A stretch of DNA of 6,463 nt from Deltaproteobacteria bacterium (GCA_016926135.1 JAFGPH010000497.1:1-6463), one strand, 5' to 3'; positions 1 to 6,088 are shown, counted from the first letter of the stretch. Notes: generated by a model not told the origin, from the sequence alone. Program-made: numbers and translations.

Positions 1-842
1 AAATCGATGGCGTTCCACATCAGGGCAGCTCTGTCCCGGTACTCCCCACACAGAGCATCGAAGATTGACCGGACCTCCGGTGAGAACTTCTTGTACGTGT
101 TCTTGTTGACAACAACGAACATGGGATAGGAAGGCCCCACCATCCACGAGTTGGTCAGGAACTTGCTGACCTCCGCCAGCCGGAAGTTTTTCTGCGCCTC
201 GGTGCCCATGAAGGCACCCTGAATCACACCCTTGGACATCGCGTCATAGACCTCCGGGGAGGGCATGGGAACCGGAGTGCCTCCGAGGGCCTTGATCACA
301 TCGCCGATAATGCCGGGGGCCCGGATGGTCAGCCCCTTCAGATTCTCCAGGGTGCGAACGGCCTTGGTCGTATGCAAGGTGCTGGGCGAATTGGCATGCC
401 ACCACATGGCGTGTACCGTGCCCATCTCCTTGGGTTTGAATTTCAGGTAGAAGTCATTCATGATCTGGTTGGCGACCCACCCTGTGGGATACGCGAGCGG
501 CAGCTCCGCGGCCTCCATGACCGGCATTCTGCCGGGAGTGTATTCGATGTGGGAGACTCCGATGTCCGCGATCCCCTTCTCGATACCGTCGATCATGGTG
601 GTTGACTTCAAGAGGGAGCCGCCTGCAAAGTAGCGGACCTGCACTTTTCCCCCGGTTCTCCGTTCCAGGTCGGCGACAAAATCTTCGATGATCTTGGACT
701 GTCTGGAAGGAGGAGGGAAGAAGTTCGCAGCCTTCAGCTGCAATGCCTTCCCTTGAGCATGGACCGAATCCAGGGCGACAAGCGACAACATGAACCCCAA
801 ACAAATCATTCCTGCCAAACCAACGCGTTTTAGCCTTCTCAT
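1..842 (-). CDS. TRAP transporter substrate-binding protein, DctP family (3' end cut by window edge)
   Basis: Periplasmic solute receptor of a TRAP transporter, which captures an organic acid and delivers it to the DctQM permease. The 280 visible residues start at an ATG with a strong SD (AGGAGG, about 7 nt upstream). Residues 1-29 are a Sec signal peptide: basic MRRLKR, a hydrophobic core, and a VHA|Q cleavage site. The mature part has the DctP-family pattern: ERRTGGKVQVRYFAGGSL (60-77) and LKGLTIRAPG (168-177), whose Arg174 matches the family Arg that pairs with the ligand carboxylate. It then shows GGTPVPMPSPEVYDAMSKGVIQG (187-209). Family members are usually 330-350 residues, so roughly 60 are missing beyond the left edge. 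It has its own promoter (1026-1055) and is only distantly similar to the other binding protein here. The substrate cannot be read from the sequence. The family assignment is secure; whether it pairs with the adjacent permease or one outside the window is unknown. Confidence 0.93.
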   Translation of the reverse strand, partial: MRRLKRVGLAGMICLGFMLSLVALDSVHAQGKALQLKAANFFPPPSRQSKIIEDFVADLERRTGGKVQVRYFAGGSLLKSTTMIDGIEKGIADIGVSHIEYTPGRMPVMEAAELPLAYPTGWVANQIMNDFYLKFKPKEMGTVHAMWWHANSPSTLHTTKAVRTLENLKGLTIRAPGIIGDVIKALGGTPVPMPSPEVYDAMSKGVIQGAFMGTEAQKNFRLAEVSKFLTNSWMVGPSYPMFVVVNKNTYKKFSPEVRSIFDALCGEYRDRAALMWNAID

Positions 843-1025
843 GAAAACACCTCCTGGCTCTAAAGGTTTTTCGGAGCTGCCTGTCAACCGTTTGGAAGGT
901 GAATACCTCCACACTGCATAAGTGATGACAACGTGAATGTGCAATATGGTCGAGGGTCCTGGTTCAAGATCTCGTGCCGGATGAACGCAGGGATAGGTGA
1001 CTAGAACTTGCTTCAGACGGGCCGG

Positions 1026-1055
1026 AGTATAGGGGAATCCGCGCTTGTGTGTCAA
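1026..1055 (-). promoter_or_regulatory. Sigma-70-type promoter for the second dctP-like gene
   Basis: On the minus strand a perfect -35 box TTGACA (1050-1055) is followed, after 18 bases, by TATACT (1026-1031), which matches TATAAT at 5 of 6 positions. Transcription would begin near 1019, leaving a 5' leader of about 177 nt before the ATG at 842. This separates the downstream binding-protein gene from the upstream dctPQM operon as a transcription unit. Confidence 0.75.
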
Positions 1056-1118
1056 TAGAGAAGAACTCGCATCATGCCAAAGTTGATTGACGGGCCGGGA
1101 AGGGCAAGATATTATGTG

Positions 1119-1132
1119 AGTTATCGTTAACT
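1119..1132. promoter_or_regulatory. Short palindrome upstream of the promoter, possible operator
   Basis: AGTTA-TCGT-TAACT is a perfect 5-bp inverted repeat with a 4-base centre. It lies about 65-75 bp upstream of the -35 box at 1050-1055. The position would suit an activator site. It is short enough to be chance, so the regulatory reading is only an inference. Confidence 0.3.
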
Positions 1133-1437
1133 ATGATATTGGAAGTCCCATCGCGCCCCAGTGCCCGGCGGTCCCCCCTCGAAGCGCAACAGATCCAAAG
1201 GTTTCTTCCGCTCGTACCGATTTTCCTGCTTCGGTTTGAAAATCACTCGGCATTTGCGGGTCGCAGAAAGGAGGCACGAAATGGGTGTGCTGAGGGTACT
1301 CATGCCGTACGACTGCAGGAGGAGTGGTCCAGGCGCTTGAAGGGGAACCCGATAGCGTTTCCTCTTGTCCCGTTGAGGGATGCGGGTTTCCTCCGAAGCC
1401 CTGGGGAGGGTAAGACCCGTGCCGAGCAATTGACGGA

Positions 1438-2745
1438 TCAACCCGGAGCCATAAGAGACGGCAAGAAAAGCGATATTTGTGGAAATGCAATCAAGGCGGT
1501 GAGGGTCAAAAAATCCATAAGGAGGAAGGGGATAATTCCCAGGAAGATCTCCTGGCTAGGAATCTCGGGTGCCACACTGTTCACCACGAAGACATTGAGG
1601 CCCACGGGAGGTGTTATCAGACAGATTTCGCCCATTTTGACAACGATGACTCCAAACCAGATGGGATCATAGCCAAGGGCGACGACCACCGGGAAAACGA
1701 TGGGGAGGGCCAGGAGCATCATCCCGATCAAATCCAAAAACATGCCTAGAAAAACAAAGATTCCCAGAATCCCCATCAATATGATGATGGGGGGCACGGG
1801 CAACGCCACCACGGCCTTGCTGAAGGCCGCAGGCAGCCCCGATATGGCGAGAAAACGAACAAAGATCAGCACCCCCACGATAATGGAAAAGATCATGACC
1901 GTAGCCCTGCCGGTTTCCAGAAAAGACCGTTTGAAGCCTTCCCAGGTGAATCTACCGGAGATCAATGTCATCAAAAGGGTTGCGGTTGCGCCGGCCCCAC
2001 CCGCTTCCGTGGGTGTAAAGATACCGCTGTAGATGCCCCCGAGGATAATGATCAGGATCGCGAAGATCCCCCATGTGCTTTTCAGGGAGACAATCCTGGC
2101 CTTCCACGAGGCCGCCGGCAGCGCCGGTGCCAGGCTGGGATTGATCTTGCACCGGAGCTGGATCATGAAGGCATAGATCATAGCCGATACGATGCCCGGC
2201 AGAACGCCGGCCATAAGAAGGAGCCCGACGGACTGTTCGGTGATGATGCCGTAGATGACGAGTGGGACGCTGGGGGGTATGAGGGTAGCTATCGTGCCAC
2301 CCGCGGCAACAGCTCCTGCGGCCAATCGGGGATGGTAGCGATATTTCAGCATTTCCGGGATCGCCATTTTGCCCATGATGGCCGCTGATGCAACACTGCT
2401 GCCCGTGCAGGCCGCGAAACCGGCACACCCATAGGTGGTGGCTATGGCCAAACCACCGGGAAGGTGACCGAACCACTGCCGTGCAGTATGAAAGACCTCA
2501 GCGGTCAAACCTGCATGGAAGCCGAAATAGCCCATGATGATAAACAGGGGAATCACGCTCAGGGAATAGTGGGCAACAATACCGTGGGGTAGGTATCCGG
2601 CCATCTGATAGGCCGTGTCCCAGCCCTTGAGGAGGGCAATGCCCATGATACCCACCAGGGCGGTAGCGAATGCTATCCTCGTGCCCAATATAATCAGCAC
2701 GGTGATGAATCCTATCCCTATATACCCGGCAATCAAGGGATCCAT
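1438..2745 (-). CDS. dctM: TRAP transporter large permease subunit, DctM family
   Basis: Inner-membrane channel subunit of the TRAP transporter, which moves the substrate in with Na+ or H+ symport. It is 435 residues, the usual family length, and largely hydrophobic with about a dozen membrane segments. Family signatures appear in order: SVIPLFIIMG (63-72), the glycine/serine-rich CTGSSVASAAIMGKMAIPEM (113-132), GTIATLIPPSVPLVIYGI (150-167), GIFTPTEAG (241-249) and LITPPVGLN (376-384). I chose the ATG at 2745, seven bases after the dctQ-like stop. It begins MDPLIAGYIGIGF, where family members begin, and a GGGG stretch about 10 nt upstream can act as SD. A TTG at 2781 would add 12 polar residues and overlap the dctQ-like gene; I consider it unlikely. 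It is the last gene of the operon. Its homologues work only as a DctQ-DctM complex with a periplasmic receptor. Confidence 0.96.
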   Translation of the reverse strand: MDPLIAGYIGIGFITVLIILGTRIAFATALVGIMGIALLKGWDTAYQMAGYLPHGIVAHYSLSVIPLFIIMGYFGFHAGLTAEVFHTARQWFGHLPGGLAIATTYGCAGFAACTGSSVASAAIMGKMAIPEMLKYRYHPRLAAGAVAAGGTIATLIPPSVPLVIYGIITEQSVGLLLMAGVLPGIVSAMIYAFMIQLRCKINPSLAPALPAASWKARIVSLKSTWGIFAILIIILGGIYSGIFTPTEAGGAGATATLLMTLISGRFTWEGFKRSFLETGRATVMIFSIIVGVLIFVRFLAISGLPAAFSKAVVALPVPPIIILMGILGIFVFLGMFLDLIGMMLLALPIVFPVVVALGYDPIWFGVIVVKMGEICLITPPVGLNVFVVNSVAPEIPSQEIFLGIIPFLLMDFLTLTALIAFPQISLFLPSLMAPG

Positions 2746-2752
2746 ATCGATT

Positions 2753-3322
2753 CTACCCCGCTTCTCGGACGTCGGGTCCAACGACGGCCTGGGCTATATT
2801 GCTGACGATCTGGATGATGAAGCGTATACAGAGGAAAAAGCTCCCGATCGGGACACACAGCTTTGAAGGCCAGGTCGGGGTGTAGAGGTATTCCGTCACA
2901 TCTCCCATCCGATAAGCGTCCAGCGTGGCCTCAAACGAGGACATGCAAATGATGGCAAATCCAACGAGGGCGAGCAGCAGGGATATGGCCTCTGCTATGT
3001 TGCAGAAGCGGCCCTTGATCATGGAAATCACGATATCCATCCGTATGTGGGCGCCAACCCTCTGGGTATACCCGATGCCCAGAAATACGATGGCCGCCAT
3101 GATCAACTCAACGTCTTCCACATAGCCCGGGATGGGATAGACAAAGAGGTAACGCCCAATGATCTCCGATGCTGTGAAAAGCATGAGGATGAGAATGAAG
3201 ACAACACCTATGACGTTGAGGACCGTTTCAACGTAACTGTTCGCTTTGTCCAAATAACGAAAGACCCGAAACCGCTCTGTCCCAGACAGCGGTTCTTCCG
3301 ACCTCTTCTTGCCTATGTCCAT
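2753..3322 (-). CDS. dctQ: TRAP transporter small permease subunit, DctQ family
   Basis: Small membrane subunit that binds DctM and forms part of the docking surface for the loaded receptor. It is 189 residues, typical for the family. Four hydrophobic segments are visible at about 34-55, 70-87, 108-129 and 152-176, after a charged cytoplasmic N-terminus. Recognisable family elements are EIIGRYLF (53-60), the acidic YVEDVELIMAAIVFLGIGYTQ pattern (67-87), and GAHIRMDI (90-97), the well-conserved motif after the second segment. TPTWPSKLCVPIGSF (148-162) precedes the last helix. The ATG at 3322 has only a weak GGAG-type SD. The gene follows the dctP-like stop after a 124-nt spacer and is separated from the dctM-like ATG by 7 nt, so translation of the two membrane subunits is probably coupled. 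Confidence 0.93.
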   Translation of the reverse strand: MDIGKKRSEEPLSGTERFRVFRYLDKANSYVETVLNVIGVVFILILMLFTASEIIGRYLFVYPIPGYVEDVELIMAAIVFLGIGYTQRVGAHIRMDIVISMIKGRFCNIAEAISLLLALVGFAIICMSSFEATLDAYRMGDVTEYLYTPTWPSKLCVPIGSFFLCIRFIIQIVSNIAQAVVGPDVREAG

Positions 3323-3356
3323 ATCCGCCGCGCTCCATGGATCTGAGGCTGTGGTA

Positions 3357-3432
3357 AGGGGCTGCGCTGTAATTGGAAGTGAACGCAGTGTTGTGACTCG
3401 TCATCCGAGAAGCGAAACCACGGCCAGCCCCT
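3357..3432 (-). repeat. Inverted repeat in the dctP-dctQ spacer, possible mRNA structure
   Basis: Perfect complementary 8-base arms lie at 3357-3364 (AGGGGCTG on the plus strand) and 3425-3432 (CAGCCCCT), 60 bases apart. A smaller CTCG-GATGA-CGAG hairpin lies between them. In the minus-strand transcript this could fold within the 124-nt spacer between the binding-protein and membrane-subunit genes. Such intercistronic structures can protect the upstream message, which is needed in excess over the permease. No T-run follows, so it is not a standard terminator. Confidence 0.35.
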
Positions 3433-3446
3433 CACAGGAGAAGGTG

Positions 3447-4499
3447 CTAATGCCCCGCAATCTCTTTTCGCTTTGCGAGGAAATAGGCCAGAACGTCTTT
3501 ACCGGGAAGCCCCTTTTCCTCCATTTTTTTGACCCACTCATCCCAGATGCCTTCTGCCTTGGCCACCAACTTGGCCCTCTCAGAATCAGGGAACTCAACG
3601 AATTCCAGATTCTTCTTGTAGATCGGGATCCAATGGGTATCCCCCTTCTTGTATTCGTCTCCCCATATCTTCGGGGCCTTAGCGTACCATTCCATGTGAT
3701 ATTTCTTAAACTCTTCAGGAAGCGCGTCCCACGCCTTCCTATTGGCGACATAGGCACAACTCTGACTCCCGGGGGCAAAATTGGTGGTGGCATATCGGGA
3801 GACCTCGTTGATCTTGAAGGCTCCAAATGAGAAGGCCCAGGGCAAAGTGGCCATGTCCAGTGTGCCCCGTTCCATGGCTTCGTAAAGATCCGATACGGGT
3901 ATCATGGTGGGGGCTGCACCGAAAAAGGTTATGACCCTTGCCATTTCGCCGGATATCCTTATTCTGACGCCCTTGAAGTCCTCGACCTTCGCAATGCGTT
4001 TATTGCCCATGAGTCCGTACTGGGTGATCGCTGCAGGAAAGAGGGGCACGGCATTCCATCTCGCAAGCTCCTTCTTCAGTGCCGGATGTTCCCACAGGGC
4101 TGCCATCATCTCGCTCATTTTCTGCTGATCTTGTGGAAGGATAAAGGGCAGCTCAAAGACGGTCTGAAGGGGGGTTTTGCCGGGGGCATACGAGGCACAA
4201 AACTGACACGCCTCGAAAAGGCCGCCTTTCAGGCCGTCCAGATGCTCCTTGGATGGTGCGAGCACAGAACCGTAGTGCAGGTTGATCTTCCAACGACCAC
4301 CGGTACGTTTTCCCATGTCTGCAACCCATCCATGTAAGGGACGGGTCCAATCCCGTTCTCCTCCCCACAGGGCAACATTCCACGTGATCTCCTTCGGTGC
4401 TGAAACGGCCTTTGGGACATGGGCGAAAACCAACCCGAGCAGGATGAATGAACAGACGACGGTTGAACCAAGCCTCTTTTTGAAACACTCATGACTCAT
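3447..4499 (-). CDS. dctP: TRAP transporter substrate-binding protein, DctP family
   Basis: Periplasmic receptor for the dctQM-like permease that follows it. It is 350 residues, full family length. The ATG at 4499 sits about 6 nt after a strong GGAGGTG SD. The N-terminus is a signal peptide: basic KKR, a hydrophobic stretch at 11-26, and a likely cleavage at AVSA|P (34/35). The mature protein opens with ITWNVALWGGERDW. Family features include GKRTGGRWKINLHYGSVLAPSKE (63-85), ELPFILP (116-122) and FKGVRIRI (175-182), whose Arg181 corresponds to the Arg that salt-bridges the ligand carboxylate. GAAPTMIPVSDLYEAMERGTLD (194-215) follows. A lysine- and glutamate-rich C-terminal helix closes the fold. 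The family suggests a carboxylate-type ligand, but the exact compound cannot be deduced. It is first in the operon, behind a candidate sigma-54 promoter (4706-4720). Confidence 0.95.
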   Translation of the reverse strand: MSHECFKKRLGSTVVCSFILLGLVFAHVPKAVSAPKEITWNVALWGGERDWTRPLHGWVADMGKRTGGRWKINLHYGSVLAPSKEHLDGLKGGLFEACQFCASYAPGKTPLQTVFELPFILPQDQQKMSEMMAALWEHPALKKELARWNAVPLFPAAITQYGLMGNKRIAKVEDFKGVRIRISGEMARVITFFGAAPTMIPVSDLYEAMERGTLDMATLPWAFSFGAFKINEVSRYATTNFAPGSQSCAYVANRKAWDALPEEFKKYHMEWYAKAPKIWGDEYKKGDTHWIPIYKKNLEFVEFPDSERAKLVAKAEGIWDEWVKKMEEKGLPGKDVLAYFLAKRKEIAGH

Positions 4500-4523
4500 G
4501 GTGCCACCTCCATCGTTTCGGGT

Positions 4524-4583
4524 TTATGATTTCTTCGCACCTCCTGCGCTTTCCCACGGTCTGCTATTGACGGCAATCTTCAT
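4524..4583 (-). CDS. Possible 19-residue leader peptide upstream of the dctP-like gene
   Basis: Short ORF MKIAVNSRPWESAGGAKKS with a full AGGAGG SD at 4593-4598, nine bases before its ATG at 4583. It ends 24 bases before the dctP-like ATG, so ribosomes leaving it would be close to the next SD. The peptide is basic at its end and matches no attenuator peptide I know. There is no run of one regulatory amino acid. It may be a translated leader, a small peptide, or a chance ORF; no homology supports it. Confidence 0.3.
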   Translation of the reverse strand: MKIAVNSRPWESAGGAKKS

Positions 4584-4632
4584 TCCCGCTTGCCTCCTGC
4601 ACAGAGAAATACGCCTGATCGAAATTCGTGAG

Positions 4633-4663
4633 GACCTCCGGCGGTGGGGTTCGAGCGGAGGTC
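4633..4663. promoter_or_regulatory. 8-bp perfect inverted repeat in the operon leader
   Basis: GACCTCCG (4633-4640) and CGGAGGTC (4656-4663) are exact reverse complements around a 15-base centre. The element lies about 30-60 nt downstream of the predicted sigma-54 start. It could be a repressor operator or an RNA stem in the leader. One arm contains GGAGG in the minus-strand RNA, so the stem would mask an SD-like sequence. Function is inferred only from symmetry and position. Confidence 0.4.
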
Positions 4664-4705
4664 TGTGAGATGGGTTTGAACCACAAAGGTTGTCTTCTGG
4701 ATAAA

Positions 4706-4720
4706 GCATTTTCCATGCCA
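4706..4720 (-). promoter_or_regulatory. Candidate sigma-54 (RpoN) promoter of the dctPQM-like operon
   Basis: The minus strand reads TGGCATGGAAAATGC followed by T, close to the sigma-54 consensus TGGCACG-N4-TTGC with substitutions at two positions. The invariant GG (4718-4719) and GC (4706-4707) are exactly 10 bases apart. Transcription would begin near 4694, giving a leader of about 195 nt. TRAP and other dicarboxylate uptake genes are often under sigma-54 with a DctD-type activator, which makes this plausible. The regulator is not in the window. Confidence 0.5.
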
Positions 4721-4861
4721 TGAGCCAAAAGGTGCGGGATGTTCATGTAAAAACCTGAATTTCTGTTGGAAAAATGAGAAATGGGTAGGAGACTGGAAAC
4801 GGGCACCTTCGATTCGATTTCATTCATGCAGGCATAAGGCCATCAGATGTTGCACATTTGC

Positions 4862-4878
4862 AGGCCTATCGGCCTTTT
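4862..4878 (+). terminator. Compact hairpin with T-tract, possible plus-strand terminator
   Basis: AGGCC-TATC-GGCCT is a perfect 5-bp stem with a tetraloop, followed on the plus strand by TTTTCT. It looks like a short intrinsic terminator for plus-strand transcription. No plus-strand gene is visible upstream, so it may instead block antisense transcripts, or belong to a lost gene. On the minus strand it has no T-run and would terminate weakly. Confidence 0.35.
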
Positions 4879-4983
4879 CTGTCTCGTCCCATATTGTCTT
4901 CCCGATTCGATCTCGCGTTAAATCGCCGGCGAGGGTGAGATTGGACCTGATATGGAGAGCCGCCTTTTCGGATGGCGACTGGA

Positions 4984-5174
4984 TTAACCGATCAATGGGT
5001 TTCGGATGCTCAGCCCGGGAAAACGGCTGCCCGGTCGGCCGTCCAGATCACGCTCACGTCATGGTGCCTGCACAGCGCTACGATCCTCGCATCATGGACC
5101 TGCGGCCCGGTCACTCTCCCGGCGTGAAGGAAATCCCGGAGTTGTGGCCAGTAGGGCCGGATGCCAAACCTGAT
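4984..5174 (-). pseudogene. Remnant of a PIN-domain (VapC-like) toxin gene, C-terminal half only
   Basis: The minus-strand translation from about 5159 to 5010 reads RPYWPQLRDFLHAGRVTG, then PQVHDARIVALCRHHDVSV, then IWTADRAAVFPG. This is the C-terminal half of a VapC-type PIN ribonuclease, including the conserved HDAR helix and the TADR acidic motif of the metal-binding site. The frame stops at 5010. One base over, the family C-terminus continues as FPGLSIRNPLIG with a stop at 4984-4986, so a small deletion or frameshift broke the end. The N-terminal half, which should carry the first catalytic Asp near the start, is absent. Upstream the sequence passes within about 40 bases into the repeated leader element. 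No antitoxin gene remains. It is therefore almost certainly non-functional. The PIN assignment rests on motif recognition. Confidence 0.75.
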
Positions 5175-5211
5175 CCACCGTTTACATGCCCAGAAAATAC
5201 TGGGTAAGCTT

Positions 5212-5233
5212 ATAAGAACTCCCTTTTTCGGGC
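5212..5233. repeat. 22-bp direct repeat, left copy
   Basis: Plus-strand ATAAGAACTCC-C-TTTTT-CGGGC. It matches the copy at 6099-6120 at 21 of 22 positions, in the same orientation. Both copies are preceded by TGGGT, separated by 6 bases here and 1 base in the other copy. In the minus-strand sense it reads CCCGAAAAAGGGAG, a potential small hairpin overlapping an SD-like GGGAG. It sits directly upstream of the PIN-gene remnant, as the right copy sits upstream of the intact two-gene module. Confidence 0.8.
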
Positions 5234-5328
5234 TCTGGCTGTAATGAACAATCAGGATACCTTCCGTCATCGCCAAGTGATCGGAGGTTTTCGGAGAGCC
5301 TGTTGGTTTCCGGGATCCCCAGCCAGGG

Positions 5329-5889
5329 TCAGCCTCTCACCTTTTCCCATTCTTTCTGGAGACCGTAGCCAGCGATCTTCTTTCCGAGCAGATCGAAGTC
5401 TATCAGGTGTGGGGAAAGTTCAATCATTCCTCGGATGTCGATCAGGTGTTTCTCAGACTGCCCTTCCCGAAAGTACTCCAGTTTTCGCAGGATCACGTAT
5501 TCCGGAGGGGCCAACCATATCTCAGATCCCTGGAACCCTACACTGCGCCGATGCGCCAGGGCCCAAGCGTGAAGTTCATCCCTGCCCTTTAGATAGATAT
5601 CGGCCCTGAAGCCTGTTTCATGGTGGATGATATTGAAATGCCCGCGAGAAGGTCTCCCGGCTTCCGTCCGGATGGTCTCCTCAGGTGGACAGTAGAACTC
5701 CTCCAGTGGAAAGGCATCCAATATCTTTCTCGCTTCATTTCGGCCCAACTCCAGCACCAGATCGAGGTCATGGGTGAGCCGGGGTTCGCCATAGACAAAG
5801 GCCGCCACGGCGCCCGTGACCATGTAGCGGATGCCCTGCGTATTCAGGCGGCTGGTAAAGATCAAATAGAAGTTAGGCTCTGGAGGCAT
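5329..5889 (-). CDS. Nucleotidyltransferase-fold protein, probable toxin-antitoxin or defence type
   Basis: 186-residue cytoplasmic protein of the minimal nucleotidyltransferase superfamily, which transfers a nucleotide to a protein or RNA. The N-terminal core shows GIRYMVTGAVAAFVYGEPRLTHDLDLVLEL (19-48). TGAVA takes the place of the usual GG/GS loop, and Asp41 and Asp43 form the metal-binding pair. The third carboxylate is likely Asp97 in FRADIYLKG (94-102). The C-terminal part, APPEYVILRKLEYFREGQSEKHLIDIRGMI (127-156), resembles the tail of stand-alone NTases related to AbiEii-type proteins. All expected catalytic acids are present, so it looks active. The ATG at 5889 overlaps the preceding gene by 17 nt and lacks a good SD, which points to translational coupling. 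The target and toxin or antitoxin role are not known; housekeeping nucleotidyltransferases are usually longer and carry added domains. Confidence 0.85.
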   Translation of the reverse strand: MPPEPNFYLIFTSRLNTQGIRYMVTGAVAAFVYGEPRLTHDLDLVLELGRNEARKILDAFPLEEFYCPPEETIRTEAGRPSRGHFNIIHHETGFRADIYLKGRDELHAWALAHRRSVGFQGSEIWLAPPEYVILRKLEYFREGQSEKHLIDIRGMIELSPHLIDFDLLGKKIAGYGLQKEWEKVRG

Positions 5890-6088
5890 TGGAGAACACC
5901 AGGCGAGTCTGGGCTTGAATTTCCTCTTCGCGCAGGTGTGGGTGCTGTTGCCGCAGGAAAGCGGCTTTCAGTTCCCACGCAGAGTGATACAGCCTGAGTG
6001 CAGCCATGAGCTTCTGCTCAGGCGTCATCTGCTGGAAGATGCGTTTCTGTTCCGGGTCCATGCCCGCCCTACCGGTGGCCTGGTACAC
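5873..6088 (-). CDS. Small charged helical protein coupled to the nucleotidyltransferase-fold gene
   Basis: Conserved-looking small protein of 71 residues from GTG 6088, or 62 from ATG 6061. The core MTPEQKLMAALRLYHSAW is followed by ELKAAFLRQQHPHLREEEI. It is rich in Glu, Gln, Lys and Arg, predicted mostly helical, with no membrane segment. As I recall, similar MTPEQKL...LRLYHSA..LKAA.LR..HP proteins commonly precede NTase-fold genes of this type, so it is probably the partner. A function is not established. The start is uncertain: the good AAGGAG SD (6106-6111) is 17 nt from the GTG and even farther from the ATG, and the codon at normal spacing is ATC. The 17-nt overlap with the next gene supports a two-gene unit transcribed from the promoter at 6125-6153. 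Confidence 0.75.
   Translation of the reverse strand: MYQATGRAGMDPEQKRIFQQMTPEQKLMAALRLYHSAWELKAAFLRQQHPHLREEEIQAQTRLVFSNASRA

Larger units (their letters stand above)
843..1437. other. Non-coding gap between the dctM-like gene and the second dctP-like gene
   Basis: About 595 bases with no convincing gene. Open frames cross it on both strands, but their translations are rich in Pro, Arg, Ser and Gly and match no family I recognise. It contains a good minus-strand sigma-70 promoter (1026-1055), a short palindrome (1119-1132) and a leader of roughly 177 nt for the downstream dctP-like gene. I see no convincing hairpin with a T-run directly after the dctM-like stop at 1438, so how that operon terminates is unclear. 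Confidence 0.6.
4500..4983. other. Upstream leader and regulatory region of the dctPQM-like operon
   Basis: About 480 bases between the dctP-like start and the PIN-gene remnant. Longer minus-strand frames here (for example 4564-4827) have unremarkable translations and I do not call them genes. What I can support is a sigma-54 promoter candidate, an inverted repeat at 4633-4663, a 19-codon ORF with SD at 4524-4583, a hairpin at 4862-4878, and two copies of ATCGAATCG on the minus strand (4903-4911 and 4810-4818). No sigma-70 promoter of comparable quality is visible on the minus strand. Confidence 0.5.

Noticed and set aside
865..887. Second promoter-like TTGACA with TTTAGA next to the SD of the 1-842 gene
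   Set aside because: The -10 box is poor (3 of 6) and transcription would begin inside the SD, leaving no usable leader; the promoter at 1026-1055 is far better.
454..912. 152-codon minus-strand ORF overlapping the left dctP-like gene
   Set aside because: Out-of-frame shadow; the other frame has the signal peptide, SD and DctP-family motifs.
1281..1340. Plus-strand 19-codon ORF with AAAGGAGG six bases upstream, in the dctM-dctP gap
   Set aside because: The SD is strong, but the peptide (MGVLRVLMPYDCRRSGPGA) matches nothing I know, there is no visible promoter or following gene on that strand, and one SD match in purine-rich DNA can be chance.
1131..1672. Overlapping long frames on both strands (119 aa minus, 179 aa plus) around the end of the dctM-like gene
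   Set aside because: They partly shadow the dctM-like gene and otherwise give low-complexity Pro/Arg/Ser-rich translations without any family motif.
2746..2781. TTG start for the dctM-like gene that would overlap the dctQ-like gene
   Set aside because: It adds 12 polar residues not typical of DctM N-termini; the ATG at 2745 starts directly before the first membrane segment and has suitable spacing from the dctQ-like stop.
4564..4827. 87-codon minus-strand ORF in the operon leader
   Set aside because: No SD at its start, no recognisable motif, and it overlaps the promoter candidate and inverted repeat.
4862..4878. Hairpin as minus-strand terminator for the PIN remnant
   Set aside because: In the minus direction the stem is followed by GCAAAT and not a T-run; the T-tract is on the plus strand.
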